Part shown: positions 35,977 to 45,325 of the stretch, piece by piece
Layout of the letters: each line of letters opens with the position of its first letter
How positions within the stretch are numbered: position 1 is the stretch's first letter
Assembly: GCA_029863645.1 (NCBI GenBank)
Contig: JAOTVA010000006.1
Coordinates: forward strand, 17,848-81,847
Direction: 5' to 3'
DNA from: Gemmatimonadota bacterium
Lineage (GTDB): Bacteria; Gemmatimonadota; Gemmatimonadetes; Longimicrobiales; Gaopeijiaceae
Length of the DNA stretch: 64,000 nt
Notes under the pieces: generated by a model
The model's input: only the letters and a program-made list of their open reading frames with translations
What the model was told of the DNA's origin: nothing
Database searches by the model: none
Made by a program: the position numbers and the translations under genes

Positions 35977-36708
35977 CTAGCGCCGCTTCGTCTTGACGAC
36001 AATGACCCCGTTTGTGGCGTATGGATATCGATGGGCGGCCGTGGTTCCGCGCAGCACTTCGATCGACTCTACGTCGTTGGCGGGGATCTGGCTCAACACC
36101 TCCAGCGGAGGCCGCTCGCCCGTCACGGCTACATCGTCAATGACGACGAGCGGGTTGCCGTCCTGCGTGATGCTATTGAACCCACGTAGCCGAACCCATC
36201 CCATATTGGTGCCCACGCTGCCCGTGGACCTCATTGAGATACTAGGAATCTTGATCGCGAGGAGATCGAGCGCGGATCCCGCTTCCGACGATGCCACGTC
36301 CGGGTCCACAACCACGACGATTACGTCGTCCAATACCGTTCCTACGTCTTCTGGCATGCGAAACTGAACGAAGACGATTCCGTCCTCGGTGATCTCAACC
36401 TGGTCGCGCACGCTCGGAAAGCCGGGCGCCGAGACACGGACCCACACTTTCCCTAGCGGAGCGTCGAGGATCGCGAAGTCACCCAGAGAACCGGTTTGGG
36501 TCTCGATGTCGGTGTCGATGATGGAAACCGTCGCGCCGATGATCGCCTCGAAAGTCGACTCCACGACGACCACCCCCTGCAAACGAGCGGACGACGTCGC
36601 AGAGCGTTCCTGACCATGCACCGGACCCGTTGCGGCGAGCGCCGCGGTCAGCAAGAGGGTCGTAAGAGCGGTGCTGCCAAGCGATTTCGCGGACGGCGCG
36701 TATGACAT
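35977..36708 (-). CDS. Plug-only TonB-receptor-like protein (CarboxypepD_reg plus plug, no barrel)
   Basis: 243 residues from ATG 36708 (GGAG 8 bases upstream). After a signal peptide (to about residue 33) there is a carboxypeptidase-regulatory-like beta-sandwich (QGVVVVESTFEAIIGATVSI; GDFAILDAPLGKVWVRVSAPGFP) and a TonB plug domain (RLRGFNSITQDGNPLVVIDDVAV; IPANDVESIEVLRGTTAAHRYPYATNGVIVVKTK). The gene stops exactly where a SusC barrel would begin. It is not a broken SusC here: the stop is clean and no barrel sequence follows. A periplasmic signalling or binding role is inferred. Confidence 0.82.
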   Translation of the reverse strand: MSYAPSAKSLGSTALTTLLLTAALAATGPVHGQERSATSSARLQGVVVVESTFEAIIGATVSIIDTDIETQTGSLGDFAILDAPLGKVWVRVSAPGFPSVRDQVEITEDGIVFVQFRMPEDVGTVLDDVIVVVVDPDVASSEAGSALDLLAIKIPSISMRSTGSVGTNMGWVRLRGFNSITQDGNPLVVIDDVAVTGERPPLEVLSQIPANDVESIEVLRGTTAAHRYPYATNGVIVVKTKRR

Positions 36709-36980
36709 AGCGCGATCTCCGTAAGGCCGTTGCCGTCTGCTGCGCGGGCGCGTAGTCCCGGTCGGCCGGAGCGTTCGGGAAATACTACCCCGAAACCGCA
36801 GAATGGAGCCTCGGATCCTGCGGAGCAAGAGGACTCCTGTCCGCCGAAGCCCAGTGACCTCGACGGGTTAAGTTCCCTAGAACCGCCGTTCCTTGATCGT
36901 TAGGATTCGCGATGCTCAGTCGAAGACCGCGGAAGAGACGGGGGTTCCTGGGCGGCAGACGGGCACGGGAGAGACGGTAG

Positions 36981-39900
36981 GTGACAGCAAAGGTGAAGGA
37001 GTTCGAGCGGGTGATGGCCGCGAATCGCGGGGAGATCGCGATTCGTGTCTTCCGTGCGTGCACCGAGCTGGGGAAGCGGACCATCGCCTTGTACAGCGAG
37101 GAGGACTCGCTCGCGCTGCACCGCTACAAGGCAGACGAGGCTTATCTGATCCCTTCCGAGCTGGGTCCCGTCGAGGCCTATCTCGACATCGAAGCCATCG
37201 TTTCGCTTGCCGTCGAGAAGAAGGTCGACGCGATCCACCCAGGGTACGGGTTTCTGTCCGAGAACGCCGACTTCGCACGGCGCTGCGCCGAGGAGGGCAT
37301 CGTCTTCATCGGCCCCTCTCCGGAGCAGCTGAACCTCTTCGGAGACAAGATCAGCGCTCGGGAGCTCGCGCTCGCGGCCGGCCTTCCGGTCGTGCCGGGC
37401 ACTCCAGAACCGGTGGACGACGACGAAGCGATCGCGTTCGCCGAGGAGATCGGCTACCCGGTCATGGTCAAGGCCGCGGCAGGTGGTGGGGGGAGGGGAA
37501 TGCGGCGCGCGAAAGACCTTGACGAGCTCCGTCAAATGCTTCCCGTCGCCCGGCGTGAAGCCACCACGGCGTTCGGCCGAGGCGATCTGTACGTCGAGAA
37601 GCTCGTGCGGAATCCGCGTCACATCGAGGTTCAGATCCTGGCCGACAAGCATGGCCGGGTCGAGCACCTCTGGGAGCGGGATTGCTCGATCCAGCGTCGG
37701 CACCAGAAGGTGGTAGAGATCGCCCCGGCGATGGGCCTGGACCCCGACGTTCGCATGCGGATCTGTACGTCGGCGAAGGAACTCATGCTCCACGCCGGCT
37801 ATCAGGGCGCCGGCACGGTGGAGTTCCTCCTCGAGCCCAACGGCGACTTCTTCTTCATCGAGGTGAATCCGCGCATCCAGGTCGAGCATACCGTCACGGA
37901 GCTCGTCATGGGCGTGGATCTCGTGCAGGCTCAGATCAAGGTTGCGGAGGGCTCGTCGCTCGCCGACATCGGCATCCCCGACGAGATCCCCGAGCCTAAC
38001 GGCTACGCGATCCAGTGCCGCGTGACCACGGAGGATCCCGAGAACGACTTCCTGCCAGACGCGGGAAGGATCACCCACTATCGGTCACCCGGGGGGTTCG
38101 GGGTCCGCCTGGACGGCGCGACGGCCTTCACCGGAGCGATCGTGAGTCCCCATTACGACTCGCTCCTCGTGAAGGTGTGCACTTATGCGCTCAGCTTCGA
38201 GGACGCGATCCGCAAGATGCGCCGCGCCCTCATGGAGTTCCGGATCCGCGGGCTCAAGACGAACATCCGGTTCCTCGAGAAGGTCGTCACGCATCCGGAC
38301 TTCGCGGTCGGCGATTCCGACACGGGCTTCATCGCGGCGCACCCGGAGCTGCTGGACTTCCTGCCCCGACGGGACCGTGGCACGCGGTTGCTCCGCTACA
38401 TCGGGCACATCGCGGTCAATGGCCAGGTCGAAGGTCCAAAGGGACGCACCAAGCCAGACTTCCGCGTGGCGCCGCTCCCGGCACCTGCGCCGGGATGGAC
38501 GCCGCCGACGGATACCCTGAAGCGGGTCTTGGACTCGGAAGGGCCGGCGGCCGTTGTGGAGCGGCTTAAGAAGCAGAAGCAGGTCCTGTTCATGGACACG
38601 ACCTTCCGAGATGCACACCAGTCGCTTCTCGCGACCCGGATGCGCTCGTTCGACTTGCAGGCCGTCGCACGTGACACCGGGCGGCTGGCTCCCAACCTGT
38701 TTTCCATGGAGGTGTGGGGAGGGGCCACGTTCGACACCTCCTACCGCTTCCTGAAAGAGGATCCGTGGGAACGCCTGGCCAAGCTCCGCGAACGCATCCC
38801 GCACATCATGTTCCAGATGCTGCTGCGGGGCCAAAGCCTGGTGGGGTACTCCGCCTATCCGGACAACGCCGTGCAGGCGTTCGTGAAGGAGGCGGCTGAC
38901 GCGGGAATCGATGTGTTCCGCATCTTCGATTCCCTGAACTGGGTGCCGAACATGCAGATCTCGATCGACGCCGTACGGGCCCAGGGCAAGATCGCCGAGG
39001 TTGCGCTCTGTTATACGGGAGACGTGCTCGACAAGAGTCGCACACGTTATGACCTGGCCTACTACGTGGCGCTTGCTCAGGAGATAGAGAAGGCAGGCGC
39101 GGACATCCTTGCGATCAAGGACATGGCGGGGCTGCTCAAGCCGGGTGCGGCCAAGATGCTGATCGAGGCCCTGCGCGACGCGACGGACTTGCCGGTTCAC
39201 TTGCACACGCACGACAGCACCGGCGTGGGTGTCGCGACCTCTGTTCAAGCGGCGCTGGCCGGTGCCGCGGTCGTGGATGGATGTATCGACTCGCTTGCTG
39301 GAGGTACGTCTCAGCCGAGCCTGAGGGCGATCGCCGCCGCGTTGCAGGGGTCGGAACGGGAGTCCGATCTCGACTTGGATGCCCTCCAGCCGCTCAACGA
39401 ATACTGGTCGACAGTCCGCAGCTACTACTCCTTCCTTGAGCGCGGCTCGATGGCACCGGACGCGCATGTCTTCCGCACTCAGGTGCCGGGTGGGCAATTC
39501 ACCAACCTGAAGCACCAGGCCGAGGCCCTGGGACTTCTCGGCCAGTGGCGACAGGTCGTGCGCAGCTACCGTGAAGCCGACGCACTATTGGGCGAGCTCA
39601 TCAAGGTGACCCCCTCGTCCAAAGCCGTAGGAGATCTCGCGCTCTTCATGGTCCAGAACGACCTGGATGGTGAGGAGCTGCTGCGGCGAGCGCCGGAGCT
39701 GAGCTTCCCCGAGTCGGTCGTCGGCCTGCTCAAGGGCCGCTTGGGCCGGCCTCCATACGGCTTCCCCGAGCAGTTACAGGCGGCGGTGTTGAGAGGCGAG
39801 AAGCCGCTCGAGGATCGTCCCGGTGCCTACCTGGACCCCGTGGACTTCGACGCCGTCCGCCGCGAGGTCACCGAGCTCATGGAGGACGAGCCGGTTACCC

Positions 39901-40463
39901 GGCCGGTCACCGATCGGGAAGTGCTGTCACGGATCATGTTCCCGGAGGTGTACCGTGAGTTCGCAGCCCATCGGGCTGCGCACGGAGACACCTCGGCGCT
40001 GGACACGCCCACGTTCTTCTATGGGCCGGCCGTAGGGTCTCGGGTGGCCGTCGACATCGAAGAGGGCAAGACGCTCATCATCCGGCTCATCTCCATCGGT
40101 GATGTCCATGCCGATGGCACGCGGCCGGTGGTCTTCGAGCTGAATGGCCATGCACGTGAAGTCCGCATTCGCGACCTCGAAGTATCCATCGCCGCCCACG
40201 TGCGGGCGAAGGCGGAGCCCGGGAATTGGCAGGAAGTCGGGGCCTCGATGCCCGGCAAGGTGGTCAAGATCCTCGTGCAGGCCGGCGAGACCGTTCCCAA
40301 GGGTGGAGATCTTCTGGTGACCGAGGCGATGAAGATGGAGACGAGCCTAAGGTCTCCGCGTCACGCCGTGGTCGAGGAAGTCCTGACCCAGCAAGGCGAC
40401 GCCGTGGACGCAGGCGACCTCCTCATGCGCCTGGGACCCGTGCCCGAGACCGAAGAAGTCTAG
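36981..40463 (+). CDS. pyc: Pyruvate carboxylase
   Basis: 1160 residues from GTG 36981. N-terminal biotin carboxylase (GYGFLSENADFARRC, KAAAGGGGRGMR, HIEVQILADKHG, EVNPRIQVEHTVTE), central carboxyltransferase (FMDTTFRDAHQSLLATRMR, FRIFDSLNW, KDMAGLL, HLHTHDSTG), allosteric linker, and C-terminal biotinyl domain with the biotin lysine K1118 in EAMKMET. Full-length single-chain enzyme making oxaloacetate from pyruvate, ATP and bicarbonate; fits lactate use via lutABC. It stands 102 bp upstream of the 12-gene cluster. Confidence 0.97.
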   Translation: MTAKVKEFERVMAANRGEIAIRVFRACTELGKRTIALYSEEDSLALHRYKADEAYLIPSELGPVEAYLDIEAIVSLAVEKKVDAIHPGYGFLSENADFARRCAEEGIVFIGPSPEQLNLFGDKISARELALAAGLPVVPGTPEPVDDDEAIAFAEEIGYPVMVKAAAGGGGRGMRRAKDLDELRQMLPVARREATTAFGRGDLYVEKLVRNPRHIEVQILADKHGRVEHLWERDCSIQRRHQKVVEIAPAMGLDPDVRMRICTSAKELMLHAGYQGAGTVEFLLEPNGDFFFIEVNPRIQVEHTVTELVMGVDLVQAQIKVAEGSSLADIGIPDEIPEPNGYAIQCRVTTEDPENDFLPDAGRITHYRSPGGFGVRLDGATAFTGAIVSPHYDSLLVKVCTYALSFEDAIRKMRRALMEFRIRGLKTNIRFLEKVVTHPDFAVGDSDTGFIAAHPELLDFLPRRDRGTRLLRYIGHIAVNGQVEGPKGRTKPDFRVAPLPAPAPGWTPPTDTLKRVLDSEGPAAVVERLKKQKQVLFMDTTFRDAHQSLLATRMRSFDLQAVARDTGRLAPNLFSMEVWGGATFDTSYRFLKEDPWERLAKLRERIPHIMFQMLLRGQSLVGYSAYPDNAVQAFVKEAADAGIDVFRIFDSLNWVPNMQISIDAVRAQGKIAEVALCYTGDVLDKSRTRYDLAYYVALAQEIEKAGADILAIKDMAGLLKPGAAKMLIEALRDATDLPVHLHTHDSTGVGVATSVQAALAGAAVVDGCIDSLAGGTSQPSLRAIAAALQGSERESDLDLDALQPLNEYWSTVRSYYSFLERGSMAPDAHVFRTQVPGGQFTNLKHQAEALGLLGQWRQVVRSYREADALLGELIKVTPSSKAVGDLALFMVQNDLDGEELLRRAPELSFPESVVGLLKGRLGRPPYGFPEQLQAAVLRGEKPLEDRPGAYLDPVDFDAVRREVTELMEDEPVTRPVTDREVLSRIMFPEVYREFAAHRAAHGDTSALDTPTFFYGPAVGSRVAVDIEEGKTLIIRLISIGDVHADGTRPVVFELNGHAREVRIRDLEVSIAAHVRAKAEPGNWQEVGASMPGKVVKILVQAGETVPKGGDLLVTEAMKMETSLRSPRHAVVEEVLTQQGDAVDAGDLLMRLGPVPETEEV

Positions 40464-40565
40464 GCTCACTCCTGCTGGCGCCCTTCGCGCTGGAGGGTCA
40501 GAATAACCGTCCCGGCCATGGCTCGGCCGGTGCCGAGTCTGCCTCCGCTCCACAGGAGTGTCGCC

Positions 40566-41444
40566 ATGAAACGTGTGCCGTATTTGCTATGCGGCCTGCT
40601 CGCATGTGCCCTGCCGGTTGCGGCGCAGGACTTCGACCAGATCCAGATCACTACCACGCCCGTTCGGGGCTCGATCTACATGCTCCAGGGAAGTGGCGGC
40701 AATATCGGAGTCTCCATCGGTGACGACGGGACGATGATTGTCGACGACCAGTTCGGTCCTCTGACGCAGAAGATTACGGCGGCCATTGCGAGGCTCACGC
40801 CGAATCCCGTGAACTACGTGGTCAACTCCCACTGGCACTACGACCACTCCGACGGGAACGTGAACTTCGGCCGCGCCGGTGCGACGATCGTGGCGCACGA
40901 AAACAGCCGCACGCGCATGATGTCCGACCAGATCGTGTCGCTGAGCAACCGCCTGCAGGAGGCCTACTCGGAAGAGGGGCTTCCCAAGATCACGTTCTAT
41001 CGATCGATGCGCTTTCACTACAACGACGACGCAATCGACGTCGTGCATCTCGGGCCAGCCCACACGAACGGAGACGCGTTCGTCTACTTCCGTGACACCA
41101 ACGTGATCCACACGGGTGATGTCTACGTCCGCTACGGCTTGCCCTTCATCGACAATCCGAACGGCGGCTCCATTAGCGGCATGATCGAGTCCGTGTGGAC
41201 CATCGCTGGCATGATCGACGACGACACGATCGTCATCCCTGGCCACGGTCAGCTCTCGAACCGCGACGACATGCTGGCGTATAGGGCCATGCTCGTAACG
41301 ATTCGCGACCGCATGCAGACGCTGATGGATCAGGGCCGCACGCCCGACCAGATCGTCGCCGCCAACCCGACGCGGGGATACGCGGAACCAGGACCGGGGA
41401 CCGAGCGCTGGATCAGGGCTGCCTTCGACGACCTCTCCCGATGA
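40566..41444 (+). CDS. Exported metallo-beta-lactamase-fold hydrolase
   Basis: 292 residues from ATG 40566 (CAGGAG 7 bases upstream), Sec signal to about residue 21. Zinc ligands: H89-W-H91-Y-D93-H94, then H in VVHLGPAHTNGD, D in VIHTGDVYV and H in VIPGHGQLS. This is the di-zinc MBL fold of the type often found as 'quinoprotein relay system' or glyoxalase-like hydrolases; no feature shows beta-lactam activity. It is the first gene of a 12-gene rightward cluster, and its stop overlaps the next start (ATGA). Confidence 0.86.
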   Translation: MKRVPYLLCGLLACALPVAAQDFDQIQITTTPVRGSIYMLQGSGGNIGVSIGDDGTMIVDDQFGPLTQKITAAIARLTPNPVNYVVNSHWHYDHSDGNVNFGRAGATIVAHENSRTRMMSDQIVSLSNRLQEAYSEEGLPKITFYRSMRFHYNDDAIDVVHLGPAHTNGDAFVYFRDTNVIHTGDVYVRYGLPFIDNPNGGSISGMIESVWTIAGMIDDDTIVIPGHGQLSNRDDMLAYRAMLVTIRDRMQTLMDQGRTPDQIVAANPTRGYAEPGPGTERWIRAAFDDLSR

Positions 41445-42256
41445 GCGGGCGCCCGCTCGAGCGGCGAGAGTTTCTTTCGGTCGGAGCGCTTTCTGTGGCC
41501 GGTGCGCTCGCTCCTGATGAGGCCCGGGTCGAAGCGCGACCCCAGGTCGCCAGCCAAGTGAAGGCGCTTACGTTCGACGTGTTCGGCACGGTGGTCGACT
41601 GGAGAACTTCGCTCATACGCGAAGGCCAGCAGTTGACGCGCACACACGGGATCCAAGCGGACTGGGAGGCCTTCGCCGATGGCTGGCGGTCGGGCTACGG
41701 CCCCGCCATGAACCGAGTGAGAACCGGCGAGCTCCCGTGGACCAAGATCGACGACCTGCATCGCATGATCTTGGACGATCTCCTGGTCGAGTTCTCGATC
41801 CGGGGTCTTTCCGAGGCTGAGATCGACAACCTCAATCGGGCCTGGCATCGCCTCATACCCTGGTCGGACAGCGTTACGGGTCTATACCGACTCAAGTCGC
41901 GGTATGTGATCAGCACGCTGTCCAACGGTAACGTCTCCCTGTTGACGAACATGGCCAAGAATGCCGGCCTCCCTTGGGACTGTGTGCTTTCTGCGGAGCT
42001 GACCGGTCACTACAAGACCGATCCCGAGGTGTACGAGAAGGCGGCGGATCTGTTGAGCCTTCCACCGACCGAGGTCATGATGGTGGCGGCGCATCGGGGT
42101 GACCTCGTCGCTGCCAAGGCGATCGGATTCAAGACGGCACTCGTGCACAGGCCCCTCGAGTATGGGCCGAACCGCGAGGTCGATCTGAGCCCTGACCCGC
42201 GCTTCGATTACAACGCGATGAGCTTCATCGAGCTAGCGGAGCAAATGGGCATTTGA
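41441..42256 (+). CDS. HAD-superfamily protein, type II haloacid-dehalogenase-like, with Tat signal
   Basis: 271 residues. The N-terminus (RREFLSVGALSVAGALA) looks like a twin-arginine signal, so the protein is probably exported folded. HAD motifs follow: nucleophile D46 in TFDVFGTVVDW, S161 in STLSNGN, K192 in HYKTDPEVYEKA and D221 in VAAHRGDLVAAKA. In proven L-2-haloacid dehalogenases the last motif is SSNxxD; here Ser/Asn are replaced by Ala/His, so dehalogenation is not assured and phosphatase activity is possible. It is coupled by overlap to both neighbours in the cluster. Confidence 0.78.
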   Translation: MSGRPLERREFLSVGALSVAGALAPDEARVEARPQVASQVKALTFDVFGTVVDWRTSLIREGQQLTRTHGIQADWEAFADGWRSGYGPAMNRVRTGELPWTKIDDLHRMILDDLLVEFSIRGLSEAEIDNLNRAWHRLIPWSDSVTGLYRLKSRYVISTLSNGNVSLLTNMAKNAGLPWDCVLSAELTGHYKTDPEVYEKAADLLSLPPTEVMMVAAHRGDLVAAKAIGFKTALVHRPLEYGPNREVDLSPDPRFDYNAMSFIELAEQMGI

Positions 42257-43485
42257 GCCCCGGGATGAGACGCATCAGGCGGAGATCAGGTTCTGCGGGC
42301 AGGCTCGTTCTGTTGGCGAGCGTGGTATTCCTAGCCGGCGCGTGCGGTGGTGAAGGGGGCGCGGGCGAGGACGGCCTGGAAGTGGTCCCCATCGGCTTCG
42401 CTGGGCCGCTGAGCGGCGGCGCCGCGTACTATGGGCGTAACGTCCTGCGTGGGCTGCAGATGGCGTCCGACGAGATCGCCGAGTCGGGTGGCTTCATGGT
42501 GGACGGGCGGGCTCATCGCTTCGAGATCGTTACCGCCGATGACCGCTACCTGCCGTACGAGACTTCAACGGCGGCGCGACGCTTGCTACAGCAGAACCAA
42601 CCGGCCGTCATTCTCGTGCCCCACGCCGGGGGAATTCGCGCACTGCAGGAGATCAACCTGCGGGAGCCGAAATTCCTGCTGTTGGCGTACAGCAGCGAGC
42701 CCAGCATTCTCGAGGCGCAGAACCCGCTCATGGTGATGCTGCCGCCGCGCTTCGATGGCTACCAGGAGCCGTTTATCGACGTGCTGATGCCTCGTTTCGG
42801 TAACAGGCTTGCTCTCTTGGGCACGACTACGGCCTACGGGCGAGCGTGGACTGAAAGTGTCACGGCCGAGTGGACCAGCCGCGGCGGGACGGTGGGCCGC
42901 GACCACGGCGTCGACTACAACACGACGACGGATTTCACGGGCGCGGTGAGCCGCGCGTTGGCAGACAACCCGGACGTCCTGTTCATCGGTGGGCCTTCTC
43001 AGCCGACGGCTCTCGTGATCCGGGCCGCTCGTGAGCAGGGCTTCGGGGGCGGATTCCTCATTATGGACCAGGCCAAGTTCATGGAGATGCTCGACATCGT
43101 CTCCATGGAGGCGCTCGAGGGCGCGGTGGGTGTGTATCCGCAGTCGCTCTACCCTACGGAGGGCACTCCTGGCTGGGTCGCGCGTTATCACGAGCGCTTT
43201 GGACAGGACTTTCAGGTGCCGACGAGCGAAGTGGCGATCAACTACCAGGGCCTGCACCTGGTCGCTCGTGCGATGGAGCTGGCCGGGACGACCACCGACC
43301 CGGAGGCCATCCGCGCGCGTATCGGCGAAGCGGCGCGCACGATGCCTGACGAACTCCGGATCTTCGATATGGGGGGCGTCACGGATGCCGGGCACCTGAC
43401 CCGAGCCGTGTTCGCAGCCCACGTGTTGAACGGCGAGTTCATCGCCGTGCCGATTCCGGTGCCCGCCAGCACCCAGCTCCGGTAG
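42253..43485 (+). CDS. Liv-type ABC transporter substrate-binding lipoprotein
   Basis: 410 residues from TTG 42253, or 406 from ATG 42265. The lipobox FLAGAC (Cys about 31) gives a membrane-anchored periplasmic binding protein of the LivJ/amide-branched-chain-carboxylate type (VVPIGFAGPLSGGAAYYGRN; PAVILVPHAGGIRALQ; YGRAWTESV; VAINYQGLHLVARAMELAG). It delivers ligand to LivHMGF encoded next. Liv-type binding proteins take branched-chain amino acids but also short carboxylates, amides, urea and aromatic acids; specificity is not readable. Confidence 0.9.
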   Translation: MSPGMRRIRRRSGSAGRLVLLASVVFLAGACGGEGGAGEDGLEVVPIGFAGPLSGGAAYYGRNVLRGLQMASDEIAESGGFMVDGRAHRFEIVTADDRYLPYETSTAARRLLQQNQPAVILVPHAGGIRALQEINLREPKFLLLAYSSEPSILEAQNPLMVMLPPRFDGYQEPFIDVLMPRFGNRLALLGTTTAYGRAWTESVTAEWTSRGGTVGRDHGVDYNTTTDFTGAVSRALADNPDVLFIGGPSQPTALVIRAAREQGFGGGFLIMDQAKFMEMLDIVSMEALEGAVGVYPQSLYPTEGTPGWVARYHERFGQDFQVPTSEVAINYQGLHLVARAMELAGTTTDPEAIRARIGEAARTMPDELRIFDMGGVTDAGHLTRAVFAAHVLNGEFIAVPIPVPASTQLR

Positions 43486-43497
43486 AAGCGCCGGCGC

Positions 43498-44358
43498 TTG
43501 ACGCTCTTTGCCCAGCAGTTCGTCAACGGCATAGCACTGGGCAGCGTATACGCTCTCGTCGCCCTCGGGCTAACGCTGGTCTACGGTGTGCTCAAAGTGC
43601 CGAACTTCGCCCACGGGGCGCTCTACATGGCCGGCGCGTACGTCGTGTACGTGATGCTGACGGCGGTGGGCGGGTCGTATGCGCTCGCGATCGCCGTCGC
43701 CGTCGTCGTGATCGCGGTGATGGGCGCGGCCATGGAGTTCGTTGTATTTCGCAGGCTCGAGGGGAAGTCGTCCGTGCACGCGATGATCGCCGCACTGGGT
43801 GTGCTCTTCTTTCTCGAGGGCACCGCCGACGTGATCTGGGGCCCAGACTTCAGGCCGGTCCCTACGCCGCTCGATGGCGTCGTGACCGCCTTCGGTATCA
43901 ACATCACCGAGCAGCGCATCCTTGTGATCGTAGCGGCCATCGTCGCTATGGCGGGCCTGTACTTCCTGCTGAAGCGCACACTCGTCGGAATGAGCATCGA
44001 GGCCATGGCCCAGGACCGCGAAGGCGCGCTTCTGGTGGGCATCGACACCCGCCGCGTGGCGCTGATCACGTTCGCGATCTCGGGGGCCTTGGCGGCGATC
44101 GCCGGCGCGCTCATTGCGCCGCTCGTCCTGGTATTCCCGACCATGGGTGCGGTCATCATCCTCAAGGCATTCGTAATCGTGATCTTGGGAGGCATGGGGA
44201 GCGTGCCAGGCGCCATCCTGGGGGGATACCTCCTCGCGTTGGCCGAGACGATGGCCGGCACCTACGTGGCCTTCGCTTTTTCCGAGTTGATCGCGTTCGC
44301 CCTGCTCGTGTTGGTGCTGGTCTTCCGGCCGACGGGCCTGTTCCAGAAGGGTGTGTGA
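43498..44358 (+). CDS. livH: Branched-chain-type ABC transporter permease LivH
   Basis: 286 residues from TTG 43498; about eight membrane helices. The hallmark N-terminus QQFVNGIALGSVYALVALGLTLVYGVLKVPNFAHG, given here in part as NGIALGSVYALVALGLTLVY, and the conserved loop EAMAQDREGALLVGID identify LivH. It pairs with LivM in the inner membrane to form the translocation channel. Its stop overlaps the livM start by 8 bp. The length is normal. Confidence 0.93.
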   Translation: MTLFAQQFVNGIALGSVYALVALGLTLVYGVLKVPNFAHGALYMAGAYVVYVMLTAVGGSYALAIAVAVVVIAVMGAAMEFVVFRRLEGKSSVHAMIAALGVLFFLEGTADVIWGPDFRPVPTPLDGVVTAFGINITEQRILVIVAAIVAMAGLYFLLKRTLVGMSIEAMAQDREGALLVGIDTRRVALITFAISGALAAIAGALIAPLVLVFPTMGAVIILKAFVIVILGGMGSVPGAILGGYLLALAETMAGTYVAFAFSELIAFALLVLVLVFRPTGLFQKGV

Positions 44359-45325
44359 GGTGGGCTCGGCTCATGTGAGACGGGCGGTCGCCCTCGGGGT
44401 GCCCCTCGTGCTCGCGATCCTCTTTCCGCTCTTGGTGAACAACCCGTATCTGGTGAGCGTCGCGGTGTCGGCTTACGTGACCGCGATCGCGGTGTACGGA
44501 CTGAACGTGATGCTCGGGTACACGGGTCAGCTCTCGCTGGCTCACGCCGGCTTCTACGGCATCGGCGGCTACACCGTCGGCATACTCACCTCGGACTACG
44601 GGTTCTCGTTCTGGCTCGCGCTTCCTATCGCGCTCGCGTTCACCAGCCTGCTGGGTCACCTCATCGGGCTGGCCGCCCTCCGTACGCGGCACGACTACTT
44701 CGCCATTTTTACGCTCGCGGTGGGCGTGATGATCGTCATCGTCATCGAGCGATGGGAGAGCCTCACCGGCGGTACCGACGGGCTGATTGGGATTCCGGCC
44801 CCCGGCAGCATCGGACCGCTGAGTTTCACTTCGCTGAACTCTCAGTACTACCTCGCCCTCGCCTTCCTGGTCTTCACCATTTACGTGGTGTGGAGCCTGA
44901 TGCACTCGCTGGTCGGGCGAACGTTTCTCGCCGTGCGAAACAGCGAAGAGCTCGCGCGCGCCGTCGGCATCGACGCCGGACGCACGCACCAACTTTCGTT
45001 CGTGATCTCCGCAGCGCTGGCGGCCCTGGGTGGCGGGCTGTATGCGGCGTTCTCGGGTTCGATCGGGCCTGACGTGGGCGACGTTCCCATGACCTTCAAC
45101 ATGCTGGTCTATCTAATGATCGGCGGCGTGGCTTCGCTGCCCGGCCCCCTTGTAGGCACGATCCTCATCATGGGTCTCATGCAGGCCCTGCAGGCGTTCC
45201 AGGAATACACACTGATGATCCTGGGCCCCATCCTAATCCTTGTCGTCGTCTTCTTCCCAGGTGGGCTGGCCGGACAGGGTAAGGTCCTGTTCGAGAGGCT
45301 CACGCGTCGCGAGGCGGACCAATGA
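44351..45325 (+). CDS. livM: Branched-chain-type ABC transporter permease LivM
   Basis: 324 residues, GTG 44351 or GTG 44360. Ten or so membrane helices with the family hallmark LNVMLGYTGQLSLAHAGFYGIGGY (quoted in parts: GYTGQLSLAHAGF, GIGGYTVGIL), the EAA-like loop NSEELARAVGIDAGRTHQLSF and a C-terminal LILVVVFFPGGLAGQ. It is the second permease subunit of the importer. The stop overlaps the livG start (ATGA). Confidence 0.93.
   Translation: MCEVGSAHVRRAVALGVPLVLAILFPLLVNNPYLVSVAVSAYVTAIAVYGLNVMLGYTGQLSLAHAGFYGIGGYTVGILTSDYGFSFWLALPIALAFTSLLGHLIGLAALRTRHDYFAIFTLAVGVMIVIVIERWESLTGGTDGLIGIPAPGSIGPLSFTSLNSQYYLALAFLVFTIYVVWSLMHSLVGRTFLAVRNSEELARAVGIDAGRTHQLSFVISAALAALGGGLYAAFSGSIGPDVGDVPMTFNMLVYLMIGGVASLPGPLVGTILIMGLMQALQAFQEYTLMILGPILILVVVFFPGGLAGQGKVLFERLTRREADQ

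Noticed and set aside
36900..39515. Two long minus-strand frames (36900-38078 and 38085-39515)
   Set aside because: Both lie fully opposite pyruvate carboxylase; the real gene has complete motifs on the plus strand.
40566..41444. Class B beta-lactamase
   Set aside because: Zinc ligands fit the whole MBL superfamily; there is no substrate-specific feature, and the operon context is catabolic.
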